Source: Frankiales bacterium
Lineage (GTDB): Bacteria; Actinomycetota; Actinomycetes; Mycobacteriales; SCTD01
DNA: 9,629 bases
Direction: 5' to 3'
Assembly: GCA_004299215.1 (NCBI GenBank)
Contig: SCTD01000248.1
Span: forward strand, 1-9,629
Of this stretch, positions 1 through 7,002 are shown in pieces. The translations under genes were made by a program, and so were the position numbers. Numbering within the stretch: the first letter of the stretch is position 1; every line of letters begins with the position of its first letter. The notes under the pieces are model-generated. The model was not told the DNA's origin. It saw only the letters and a program-made list of their open reading frames with translations, and made no database searches.

Positions 1-40
1 CGCAACAGGCGTCTGCCGGAGTGGCCCGCGTCCTGCGTGG

Positions 41-46
41 AAGACT
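41..46 (+). promoter_or_regulatory. Possible -10 hexamer (AAGACT) just upstream of pepN
   Basis: AAGACT is one mismatch from TAGACT, a typical actinobacterial -10 hexamer, and lies 7 nt before the GTG at 54. It overlaps the GGAAGA that could instead be a Shine-Dalgarno sequence, so both readings cannot be fully right for one transcript. There is too little upstream sequence to judge a -35 element. Confidence 0.25.
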
Positions 47-53
47 CCCCCGC

Positions 54-2594
54 GTGACGACCGCTGCTGCGAACAACCTCACCCGCGACGAGGCCGCCGC
101 CCGCGCAGGGCTGCTCACGGTGGCGTCCTACGACGTGCACCTGGACCTGACGGACGGGTCCGGTGCGCCCGGTGAGGGCACCTTCGCGACGACGTCGACG
201 ATCCGCTTCACGTGCAGCGAGCCCGGCGCCGGCACGCACCTCGACCTCACCGCGCCGCAGCTCGACGAGGTCGTCCTCAACGGGGAGGTCGTCGACGCGG
301 CGTTCGACGGCAACCGGATCACGCTCTCCGGCCTGGCCGCCGACAACGAGCTCGTCGTGCGCGCCCGCGGGGCGTACATGCGCACCGGCGAGGGGCTGCA
401 CCGCTTCGTCGACCCGGTCGACGGCTCGGTCTACCTCTACACGCAGTTCGAGACCTTCGACGCGCACCGGATGTACGCCTGCTTCGACCAGCCCGACCTC
501 AAGGCGACCTTCCGCTTCACCGTCGACGCGCCCGAGGACTGGGTCGTGGTCAGCAACGGGGCCTCCACCCGTGACGGCGGCCGGTGGACGTTCGCCGAGA
601 CGCCGCGGATGTCGACCTACATCACCGCGCTGGTCGCCGGGCCGTACGCCTCGGTCCACGACGAGCACGACGGCATCCCGCTCGGCATCTACTGCCGCAG
701 GTCGCTGATCCAGCACCTCGACCCGGACGACCTGTTCACCGTGACGAAGCAGGGCTTCGACTTCTTCCACCGCGTCTTCGGCTACCGCTACCCCTTCGGG
801 AAGTACGACCAGCTGTTCGTGCCGGAGTTCAACGCCGGCGCGATGGAGAACGCCGGCGCCGTGACGTTCCTCGAGGACTACGTCTTCCGGTCCAAGGTGA
901 CCGACGCGGCGTACGAGCGGCGCGCCGAGACGGTGCTGCACGAGATGGCGCACATGTGGTTCGGCGACCTCGTGACGATGCGCTGGTGGGACGACCTGTG
1001 GCTGAACGAGTCGTTCGCGACCTACATGTCGGTGCTGGCGCAGGTCGAAGCCACCCGCTACACCCGCGGCTGGACGACCTTCGCGAACACGGAGAAGACG
1101 TGGGCCTACCGGCAGGACCAGCTGCCGTCGACCCACCCCATCGCCGCGGACATCGCCGACATCGAGGCCGTCAAGGTCAACTTCGACGGGATCACTTACG
1201 CCAAGGGCGCTTCCGTGCTGAAGCAGCTCGTCGCCTGGGTCGGCCAGGACGCGTTCCTGTCGGCGCTGAACAGCTACTTCACCGCGCACGAGTACGACAA
1301 CACGGTCCTCGGCGACCTGCTCGGCGCGCTCGAGCGGGCCAGCGGCCGCGACCTGTCCGACTGGTCCGCCGAGTGGCTCGAGACGGCGGGAGTCAACACC
1401 CTGCGGACGTCGTTCGACACCGACGGCGACGGGAACTTCACGTCCTTCTCGATCGTGCAGGAGGCGCCCGAGCAGTGGCCGACGCTGCGCTCGCACCGCG
1501 TCGCGGTCGGCTGCTACGACCTGGTCGACGGACGGCTGGTCCGCACGCACCGCGAGGAGCTCGACGTCGTCGGCGCCAAGACCGAGGTCCCCGCCATGGT
1601 CGGCCGCCGGCAACCCGACCTCGTGCTCGTCAACGACGACGACCTGACCTACGCCAAGATCCGGCTCGACGAGCGGTCGCTCCGCACGCTGACCGAGCAC
1701 GTGGGCGACTTCGCCGAGTCGCTCCCCCGGGCGCTGTGCTGGTCGGCGGCGTGGGACATGACGCGGGACGCCGAGCTGCCGGCGCGCGACTACGTCGCCA
1801 CCGTCCTCAACGGCATCGCGCGCGAGACCGACATCGGCGTCGTGCAGTCGCTGCTGCGCCAGGCGCAGTCCGCCATCACGCTCTTCAGCGACCCGGCGTG
1901 GATCCCCACCGGCCGCGCGCAGCTGGCCACGGCGGCGCACGACGCGCTGCTCGCTGCCGAGCCGGGCAGCGACCTGCAGCTGGCCTGGGTGCGGGCGCTC
2001 GCCGCGATCGCCTCCTCCGACGAGCACCTGTCGCTGCTGGCCGGCCTGCTCGACGGCACCGCGACCGTCCCCGGGCTCGACGTCGACACCGACCTGCGCT
2101 GGTCGCTGCTGCACCGGCTCGTGGTCGTCGGTCGCGCCGGCGACGCCGAGATCGACGCGGAGCTGCAGCGCGACGCGACGGCCGCCGGGGAGCGGCACGC
2201 CGCGACCGCCCGCGCGGCGCGACCGACCGCCGCCGCGAAGGACGAGGCCTGGCGGCTCGCGGTGCAGGACGAGTCGGTGCCCAACGCCGTGCAGTCCGCG
2301 GTCATCGGCGGCTTCTGGTCGGCCGACCAGCTGCCGCTGCTCGAGCGGTTCGTCGAGGCCTACTTCGATGCCGTCGCCGAGGTGTGGGAGACCCGCACCG
2401 CCGAGATGGCGCAGAACGTCGTGATCGGGCTGTACCCCTCGCTGCTCGTGTCGCCCGCCGTGGTCGAGCGCACCGATGCCTACCTCGCCGCGAACGACGT
2501 GCCACCCGCGCTCGAGCGACTGCTGCTCGAGGGGCGCGACGGGGTCGCCCGCTCGCTGCGCGCCCGCGCGAAGGACGCCTCCGCCGCGACGTAG
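54..2594 (+). CDS. pepN: Aminopeptidase N, M1 family zinc metallopeptidase
   Basis: This enzyme removes N-terminal residues from peptides in the cytoplasm; no signal peptide or membrane segment is visible. The product is 846 aa from the chosen start, the usual length for actinobacterial PepN. An N-terminal beta domain (about 1-190) precedes the thermolysin-like domain. The GAMEN substrate-binding motif is at residues 262-266. The zinc site HEMAH is at 296-300, with the third ligand Glu319 in the exact HExxH-x18-E spacing, and the transition-state Tyr is at 382 (GITYAKG). From about residue 520 an ERAP1-like helical C-terminal domain begins (DLVLVNDDDLTYAKI). The GTG at 54 is preferred over an in-frame GTG at 21, because the conserved N-terminus NLTRDEAAARAGLL starts just after it and GGAAGA lies 9 nt upstream. 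It stands alone on the + strand and converges on the DUF5130 gene. Family identity is secure; substrate preference is not visible. Confidence 0.97.
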   Translation: MTTAAANNLTRDEAAARAGLLTVASYDVHLDLTDGSGAPGEGTFATTSTIRFTCSEPGAGTHLDLTAPQLDEVVLNGEVVDAAFDGNRITLSGLAADNELVVRARGAYMRTGEGLHRFVDPVDGSVYLYTQFETFDAHRMYACFDQPDLKATFRFTVDAPEDWVVVSNGASTRDGGRWTFAETPRMSTYITALVAGPYASVHDEHDGIPLGIYCRRSLIQHLDPDDLFTVTKQGFDFFHRVFGYRYPFGKYDQLFVPEFNAGAMENAGAVTFLEDYVFRSKVTDAAYERRAETVLHEMAHMWFGDLVTMRWWDDLWLNESFATYMSVLAQVEATRYTRGWTTFANTEKTWAYRQDQLPSTHPIAADIADIEAVKVNFDGITYAKGASVLKQLVAWVGQDAFLSALNSYFTAHEYDNTVLGDLLGALERASGRDLSDWSAEWLETAGVNTLRTSFDTDGDGNFTSFSIVQEAPEQWPTLRSHRVAVGCYDLVDGRLVRTHREELDVVGAKTEVPAMVGRRQPDLVLVNDDDLTYAKIRLDERSLRTLTEHVGDFAESLPRALCWSAAWDMTRDAELPARDYVATVLNGIARETDIGVVQSLLRQAQSAITLFSDPAWIPTGRAQLATAAHDALLAAEPGSDLQLAWVRALAAIASSDEHLSLLAGLLDGTATVPGLDVDTDLRWSLLHRLVVVGRAGDAEIDAELQRDATAAGERHAATARAARPTAAAKDEAWRLAVQDESVPNAVQSAVIGGFWSADQLPLLERFVEAYFDAVAEVWETRTAEMAQNVVIGLYPSLLVSPAVVERTDAYLAANDVPPALERLLLEGRDGVARSLRARAKDASAAT

Positions 2595-2595
2595 A

Positions 2596-2611
2596 CCGGC
2601 CGTACGGCCGG
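2596..2611. terminator. Perfect 16-bp palindrome between convergent genes, probable bidirectional terminator
   Basis: CCGGCCGTACGGCCGG is a perfect inverted repeat that starts 1 nt after the pepN stop and ends 5 nt before the stop of the minus-strand DUF5130 gene. It can fold into a 6-bp all-GC stem with a GTAC loop on either strand. No T-run follows on either side, which is common for actinobacterial terminators. Position between two convergent stop codons is the main argument; termination itself is inferred. Confidence 0.55.
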
Positions 2612-2616
2612 AAGGG

Positions 2617-3054
2617 CTAGTGGGAGCCGCGGGTTGCGAGCTGGGCGGCCTTCTGCTCGGCGGCCGTCAGAGCCGGGCGCCGACCGGCGGCGTCGGCGAT
2701 CTGGCGCACGGCGTCGAGGATCCCGCCGGTGAGGTCACCGCCGCGGAAGGCGCTGGTCATCGCGAGCACGGCGAGGGCGCTGACCCGGTCCGGGACGCGG
2801 CGGCGCACCTGCGGACCCGTCACGATCTCGACCCGGCGCTGGCCGGGGGCCACGACGATCAGCACCGCCGACGGGCTGCGCTCGCCGAGCGCAGCGTGCA
2901 GCCGCTCGGACGCGGCCCGGAACTGCGAGAGGTCGTCGAGCGAGAGGTCGCCGACGAGCACCGAGAGGTCGAGGCCGTTCTCCTCGCGGACGCGCCGGAC
3001 GGCCGCCTCGATGCGCTCCTGGGAACGCGGGTCGAGCCCGTCACCACTCGCCAC
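2617..3054 (-). CDS. DUF5130 / TPM-like domain protein
   Basis: A 145-aa protein resembling the actinobacterial DUF5130 family, which is related to the TPM fold. It shows an early amphipathic helix (SQERIEAAVRRVREENG), then beta strands (LDLSVLVGDL, AVLIVVAPGQRRVEIVTG), then RRRVPDRVSALAVLAMTSAF and a Gly-rich turn before a C-terminal helix. No signal peptide or membrane helix is visible, so it is probably cytoplasmic. The start is placed at the GTG at 3054. The longer GTG at 3063 overlaps the only good ribosome site, whereas GAGGGG (3068-3063) is 8 nt from 3054. The start lies inside the end of the upstream lipoprotein gene (14-nt overlap), which suggests translational coupling and a shared role. 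It is, from memory, the counterpart of Rv2468c, also beside pepN in Mycobacterium tuberculosis. Biochemical function is unknown. Confidence 0.8.
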   Translation of the reverse strand: MASGDGLDPRSQERIEAAVRRVREENGLDLSVLVGDLSLDDLSQFRAASERLHAALGERSPSAVLIVVAPGQRRVEIVTGPQVRRRVPDRVSALAVLAMTSAFRGGDLTGGILDAVRQIADAAGRRPALTAAEQKAAQLATRGSH

Positions 3055-3397
3055 TTGCGCCACCCCTCACCATGTCGCCGACCTCTGCCTGCTCGACCGC
3101 TGCGACCGGGTCCGGCGGGCCGCCGAACCACAGCGGCGCGGCGGTCCATCCGCGACCCGGCCGGTACCGGCTGCTGCGCACCACGCCGGGCAGCCACACG
3201 AGCGCGAAGACCGCGAGCAGGATCGCCAGCGGCGCCAGCACGTAGAGCCCCAGCCCCTCGAGCAGGCTGATCCCCTCCACGGGCGCCACGCCGTCCTCGT
3301 AGCCGAGCTGCTTGCCGGGCTGGTCGCTTCCGCAGGCGGAAAGGCTCGCGGTCGCGACCGCGGCCATCAGGCAGGTCCGCAGTCGTTGGCTGCTCAC
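3041..3397 (-). CDS. Small predicted lipoprotein with one additional transmembrane helix
   Basis: An unnamed 118-aa protein. The N-terminus is a lipoprotein signal: arginines in the first 7 residues, a hydrophobic stretch (about 10-18) and a lipobox LSAC ending at Cys22, followed by a polar GSDQPG stretch. A second hydrophobic segment spans about 51-73 and is followed by arginines at 74, 78 and 82. By the positive-inside rule this puts residues 23-50 outside and the tail inside. The tail holds YRPGRGW...APLWFGGPP, which I recall from small membrane proteins encoded beside DUF5130 genes in other actinobacteria. The start is GTG at 3397, with GAGGAG 3 nt upstream (short spacing). Its end overlaps the DUF5130 start by 14 nt, and malQ lies 42 nt upstream. 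A later ATG (codon 11) would remove the charged part of the signal, so it is less likely. Function unknown. Confidence 0.78.
   Translation of the reverse strand: MSSQRLRTCLMAAVATASLSACGSDQPGKQLGYEDGVAPVEGISLLEGLGLYVLAPLAILLAVFALVWLPGVVRSSRYRPGRGWTAAPLWFGGPPDPVAAVEQAEVGDMVRGGASGEW
3063..3068 (-). promoter_or_regulatory. Ribosome binding site that decides the DUF5130 start
   Basis: GAGGGG on the minus strand lies 8 nt upstream of the GTG at 3054. It physically overlaps the alternative GTG at 3063-3061, so it cannot serve that codon. It sits within the last codons of the upstream lipoprotein gene. Confidence 0.6.
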
Positions 3398-3439
3398 GGG
3401 CTCCTCGCAGGACGTACGGGCGGGCGGGACGACGGCAGG

Positions 3440-5497
3440 CTATCGAACGCCCGAGCGCGATTCGCTCGTGCCCTCGGCCAGCAGCGCGGCGAGTCGCCGG
3501 ACGCCCTCGGACGCGAGCAGCTCCTCGAGGCCGACCGGGCGCCCGGAGCCGTCGGCGATCGGCAGTCGCCAGTTGGGGTACTCGTCGACGGTGCCCGGCA
3601 GGTTGGGCTGTCGCAGGTCGCCCACGGCGTCGCCGAAGGCCGCCAGCACGAGCCGGCACGGCGACGCCGTCAGCGCGGCGTGCATGGCGAGCACCGGGTC
3701 CCCGCCGCAGCGGTCGAGCAGGCCGGAGGAGGCGAGCATCTCCAGCAGAGCCGCGCGCTCGGAGCGTGCCCGGGCCAGCTCCTGCTCGACCGGCACGCCG
3801 AGCTGGTCGAGCTCGGCCCGGACCCGGACGTGCTCCTCGGCCAGCAGGCCCGCGGCCGTGGGCAGGTCGTGCGTGGTCACGGTCGCGAGGGCCAGTGACC
3901 GCCAGCGCTCAGGCGGGACGAACTCCTCGCCCTCGGTCTCGAACCACAGCACGGCGCTCCCGAGAATGCCTGTGGCATCGAGCATCTCGTGCACGCGAGG
4001 CTCGACCGTGCCCAGGTCCTCCCCCACGACGAGAGCGCCCGCCCGGGACGCCTCGAGCGCCAGGACGCCCAGCAGGGCGTCCGCGTCGTACGACACGTAG
4101 GTCCCCTCCGCGGCGCCGGCGCCGGCCGGCACCCACCACAGCCGGAACAGCCCCATGACGTGGTCGATCCGCAGCCCGCCGGCATGGCGCAGCACCCCGC
4201 GGACCACGTCGCGGAACGGCAGGTAGCCCGCTGCGGCGAGCCGGTCCGGGCGCCAGGGCGGGAGCCCCCAGTCCTGGCCCTGCTGGTTGAAGGAGTCCGG
4301 CGGCGCGCCGACCGTCGTGCCCAGCGCCAGCACGTCCTGCAGCGCCCAGGCGTCCGCACCGCCGGCGTCGACGCCGACCGCGAGGTCCTGGATGACGCCG
4401 ACCGCGAGGCCCTCCCCCACCCCGGCGAGCTGCTCGTCCACCAGCAGCTGCACCCAGCTCCAGAAGGCGACCCGATCCTCGAGCGCGCGTCGAGCCGCGG
4501 GGATCCCGGGCGCGTCGGGGCGGCGGAGCTCCACCGGCCAGTCCTGCCAGGGGGCGCCGTGCTGCTCGACCAGGGCGCAGAACAGGGCGAACCCCGCGAG
4601 CGGCTCCCCACCCTGGGCCCGCCAGGCGGCGAGGTGCTCGACCCGGTGCAGGGGCCAGAGCAGCTCGAGGGCGGCGAGCTTTGCCGTCCAGACCGGGTCG
4701 CGGGGGATGCGGTCGGGCTCGGCCTCCGGACGCAGCGCGTCCACCGCTGCGCGCACCTCGGCCGGGGCCGCGACGTACTCCGCCGTGTCGTCCACCCGCA
4801 GGTAGGCCGCGGACCGGAACCGCCGGCTGGACGGGGAGTACGGCGAGGGGTTGATCGGCAGGACGGGCGTCTCGGCGTGCAGCGGGTTGAGCAGCACCGC
4901 TCCGGCCCCGTCAGCTGCGGCCCGCTCGACGACGGTCCGGAGGTCGGCGTAGTCGCCCATCGCCCACGACCCCGCGCTGCGCAGGCTGTAGAGCTGCACC
5001 ATCCATCCCCACGCGCGGTCGAGGCCGGCGGGCAGCTCGAGGCGGGACGGCGCGACGCACAGCACGGCCTCGGCGACCTCCTCCCCGGTGGCCGCCCGCA
5101 GCACGTGCCAGCCGAGCGGCAGGTCGCTCAGCGGGACGACGACGCGCACGCGGCTCCCGCGCCGGGCGGTCACGTCCCCCGGGACCTCCACCCGACGCGT
5201 CGAGCCGTCCTCGATCACGACCTCGAGCAGCACGGACGCCCCCTCGTCCGTGACGAGGGCGACCTCTCCCGAGCCGTCCCGCACGATCACGAAGGGCGGC
5301 AGCAGGCGGCGCCAGGGCGCTTCCTCGGCATCCGCCAGCGCGGTCGACACGGCGCCCTCGGTGGACGCGTCGACGTCCAGCGCGGCCAGCGCGGCGACCA
5401 CGGCGGACTCGGAGACCTGGACGGGACTGCCTGCCCAGTCGAGGTAGTCGGTGGCCACGCCGTGGGCACGGGCGAGCTGCTCCAGATCGGGGGTCAT
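3440..5497 (-). CDS. malQ: 4-alpha-glucanotransferase (amylomaltase, GH77)
   Basis: This enzyme transfers alpha-1,4-glucan segments between maltodextrins, releasing glucose, in cytoplasmic maltodextrin and glycogen metabolism. The product is 685 aa, close to bacterial MalQ (about 700 aa). An N-terminal region of about 160 residues precedes the GH77 barrel, which opens near WGWMVQLYSLRSAGSWAMGD (164-182). Visible active-site motifs are GLRIDHVMG with nucleophile Asp445, VGEDLG with acid/base Glu493, and TTHDLP with Asp544. The acceptor-side signature INPSPYSPSSRRF is at about 215-227, and the C-terminal QPNLPGT...EYPNWR is at 630-644. ATG at 5497 has AGGGA 7 nt upstream. It lies 31 nt after the amidase and 42 nt before the lipoprotein gene, so it is probably co-transcribed with both. 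No sugar regulator or transporter is nearby, so sugar-specific control is not evident. A Gly/Ala-rich loop (456-464) is the only oddity. Confidence 0.96.
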   Translation of the reverse strand: MTPDLEQLARAHGVATDYLDWAGSPVQVSESAVVAALAALDVDASTEGAVSTALADAEEAPWRRLLPPFVIVRDGSGEVALVTDEGASVLLEVVIEDGSTRRVEVPGDVTARRGSRVRVVVPLSDLPLGWHVLRAATGEEVAEAVLCVAPSRLELPAGLDRAWGWMVQLYSLRSAGSWAMGDYADLRTVVERAAADGAGAVLLNPLHAETPVLPINPSPYSPSSRRFRSAAYLRVDDTAEYVAAPAEVRAAVDALRPEAEPDRIPRDPVWTAKLAALELLWPLHRVEHLAAWRAQGGEPLAGFALFCALVEQHGAPWQDWPVELRRPDAPGIPAARRALEDRVAFWSWVQLLVDEQLAGVGEGLAVGVIQDLAVGVDAGGADAWALQDVLALGTTVGAPPDSFNQQGQDWGLPPWRPDRLAAAGYLPFRDVVRGVLRHAGGLRIDHVMGLFRLWWVPAGAGAAEGTYVSYDADALLGVLALEASRAGALVVGEDLGTVEPRVHEMLDATGILGSAVLWFETEGEEFVPPERWRSLALATVTTHDLPTAAGLLAEEHVRVRAELDQLGVPVEQELARARSERAALLEMLASSGLLDRCGGDPVLAMHAALTASPCRLVLAAFGDAVGDLRQPNLPGTVDEYPNWRLPIADGSGRPVGLEELLASEGVRRLAALLAEGTSESRSGVR

Positions 5498-5528
5498 GCG
5501 CGGGTCCCTGCCCGCTGGACGGGATCCG

Positions 5529-6941
5529 TCACCACGACGCGGGGTGACGTTCCTTCCACGGGCGCGCCGCCTCGAGCTGCGCCGACAGCCGCAGCAGCGT
5601 GACCTCGTCCGCCGGCCGACCCACGAGCATCACGCCGACGGGCAGGCCGTCCGGGGTCCAGTGCAGCGGCACGTTGACGGCCGGCTGACCACTCGTGTTG
5701 TACGGGGCTGTGAAAGGGGTCCACGCGATCATCCGGTCGAACTCCGCGCGCGGGTCGCCGGCGTCGGTGAACCAGCCCAGCGGCGCGGGCAGCTGGGCGA
5801 GGGTCGGGGTGAGGACGACGTCGTACGCCGCCGTGGCCGCGATGGCCGTGCGCGAGGCCAGCTGCATCGCGGCCAGGGCAGCGGTGAACTCGGTCGCGGT
5901 GAAGGAGCGGCCCCGCTCGCGCAGCCAGCGGGTCAGCGGTCGGAGCGACTCCTCCGCGGCGGGGTCCACCGGGACGCCGGCCGCGCTGACCGCCCAGACG
6001 GTCTCGAAGGACGGGACCAGACCGGGGTCGAACGGCGCGTCGATGTCCTCGACGACGTGGCCGAGCTCCTCGAGCAGCGCGCTGGCCGACTCCCACGCCG
6101 CGAGGCACTCCGGGTGCAGTCCCTCGGCCAGCAGGCCGTTGTCGCGGTAGCGGCCGACCCGCAGCCGGCCGGGCTGCTGCTCGCAGGCGGCCAGGAAGCC
6201 CCCCTCGACAGGGGGCGCCCAGTGCGGGTCGCCGGGCATCGGGCCGGCCATCGCGTCGAGCAGCGCGGCGGCGTCGCGGACGGTCCGCGCGAGCGGGCCG
6301 TTCGTGGCCAGGCCGTTGATGTCACCCGTGAGCGGGCCGTTGCTGATCCGGCCGCGCGAGGGCTTGATGCCGAGCAGCCCGCAGACGCTGGACGGGATCC
6401 GGATCGAGCCGCCTCCGTCGCTGCCCTGCGCGAACGGCAGCAGCCCGGCCGCCACGGCGGCGCCCGCGCCTCCGCTGGACCCGCCGGCGGAGCGGGTCAG
6501 GTCCCAGGGGGTGCGGGCCGGCGGCGCGACGTCGGGCTCGGTGTAGCAGGGCAGCCCGAACTCCGGGGTGTTGGTCTTGCCGAGGCTGATCGTGCCGGCG
6601 GCGCGCAGCTTCTCGACCACGAAGTCCGACAGCGGCGGCACGAGGTCGGCGAAGGCCCGGGACCCGAGCTTGGTCGGGACGCCCTCCGTCAGGTTGAGGT
6701 CCTTGATGCCGATCGGCACGCCGTGCAGGGGCGGCAGCTGCTCCCCCGTTGCGACGGCTGCGTCCGCCTCCTCGGCCTGCGCGCGGGCGGCGTCGAGCGT
6801 CAGCGTGACGAACGCCCCGACGCTCGGGTCGTGCTGCTCGATGCGTGCGGCGTAGTGCTCCACCAGCTCGGCGGCGGAGGTCTCGCCGGAGCGCACGGCG
6901 GCGGCCTGCTCCAGCGCGGACAGGTCGTGCAGTGCGGTCAT
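5529..6941 (-). CDS. Amidase signature (AS) family hydrolase
   Basis: A 470-aa hydrolase with a complete Ser-cisSer-Lys triad: Lys80 (VPIGIKDLN), cis-Ser155 in GGSSGG, and nucleophile Ser179 in GSDGGGSIRIP. The 75- and 24-residue spacings between them match those I recall for fatty acid amide hydrolase (142/217/241). The length fits a stand-alone amidase. Substrate is not determinable. The family also includes GatA, but no gatB or gatC is present, and the C-terminal half (LTPTLAQLPAPLGWF, FTAPYNTSGQPAVNVPLHW, GLPVGVMLVGRPADE) is that of a general amidase. No signal peptide is seen, so it is probably cytoplasmic. ATG at 6941 lacks a Shine-Dalgarno sequence but has TACGTT exactly 6 nt upstream, suggesting a leaderless message. 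It heads the minus-strand run with malQ and is divergent from the membrane protein gene at 7003. Confidence 0.93.
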   Translation of the reverse strand: MTALHDLSALEQAAAVRSGETSAAELVEHYAARIEQHDPSVGAFVTLTLDAARAQAEEADAAVATGEQLPPLHGVPIGIKDLNLTEGVPTKLGSRAFADLVPPLSDFVVEKLRAAGTISLGKTNTPEFGLPCYTEPDVAPPARTPWDLTRSAGGSSGGAGAAVAAGLLPFAQGSDGGGSIRIPSSVCGLLGIKPSRGRISNGPLTGDINGLATNGPLARTVRDAAALLDAMAGPMPGDPHWAPPVEGGFLAACEQQPGRLRVGRYRDNGLLAEGLHPECLAAWESASALLEELGHVVEDIDAPFDPGLVPSFETVWAVSAAGVPVDPAAEESLRPLTRWLRERGRSFTATEFTAALAAMQLASRTAIAATAAYDVVLTPTLAQLPAPLGWFTDAGDPRAEFDRMIAWTPFTAPYNTSGQPAVNVPLHWTPDGLPVGVMLVGRPADEVTLLRLSAQLEAARPWKERHPASW

Positions 6942-6947
6942 CGCCGC

Positions 6948-6953
6948 AACGTA
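6948..6953 (-). promoter_or_regulatory. Probable -10 element (TACGTT) for a leaderless amidase operon transcript
   Basis: On the minus strand TACGTT fits TANNNT and is followed by 6 nt (GCGGCG) and then the amidase ATG at 6941, so transcription would begin at or next to the start codon. No Shine-Dalgarno sequence is present. No convincing -35 element is seen about 17 nt further upstream. Confidence 0.45.
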
Positions 6954-6990
6954 GTGCGGAAAGGCGGTGGCTCGCCCGCGGCTGCTCCCC

Positions 6991-6996
6991 TACCGT
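6991..6996 (+). promoter_or_regulatory. Probable -10 element (TACCGT) for a leaderless transcript of the membrane protein gene
   Basis: TACCGT fits TANNNT and lies exactly 6 nt before the GTG at 7003, the spacing expected when the first transcribed base is the start codon. A weak GTGGCT about 18 nt upstream is the best -35 candidate. It supports choosing 7003 over an in-frame upstream GTG at 6967. Confidence 0.45.
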
Positions 6997-7002
6997 CGGC
7001 GC

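Noticed and set aside
21..53. An upstream in-frame GTG start for pepN at 21
   Set aside because: It adds 11 residues (MARVLRGRLPR) with no ribosome site or family similarity. The conserved N-terminus begins just after the GTG at 54.
584..2620. A 678-codon + strand frame overlapping pepN
   Set aside because: Arg/Ala/Gly-rich shadow in another frame of pepN, which has HExxH, GAMEN and the third zinc ligand.
3989..5602. A 537-codon open frame on the + strand opposite malQ
   Set aside because: Antisense to malQ, with low-complexity Arg/Pro/Gly composition and no recognisable motif. malQ carries all GH77 active-site residues.
6200..6215. A CCCCC/GGGGG hairpin within the amidase gene
   Set aside because: Only a 5-bp stem with a 6-nt loop, inside a well-supported coding region. 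Expected by chance at this GC content.
5529..6941. The amidase as GatA of a tRNA amidotransferase
   Set aside because: No gatB or gatC is nearby, and the C-terminal half reads as a general amidase. The AS triad alone does not separate the two.
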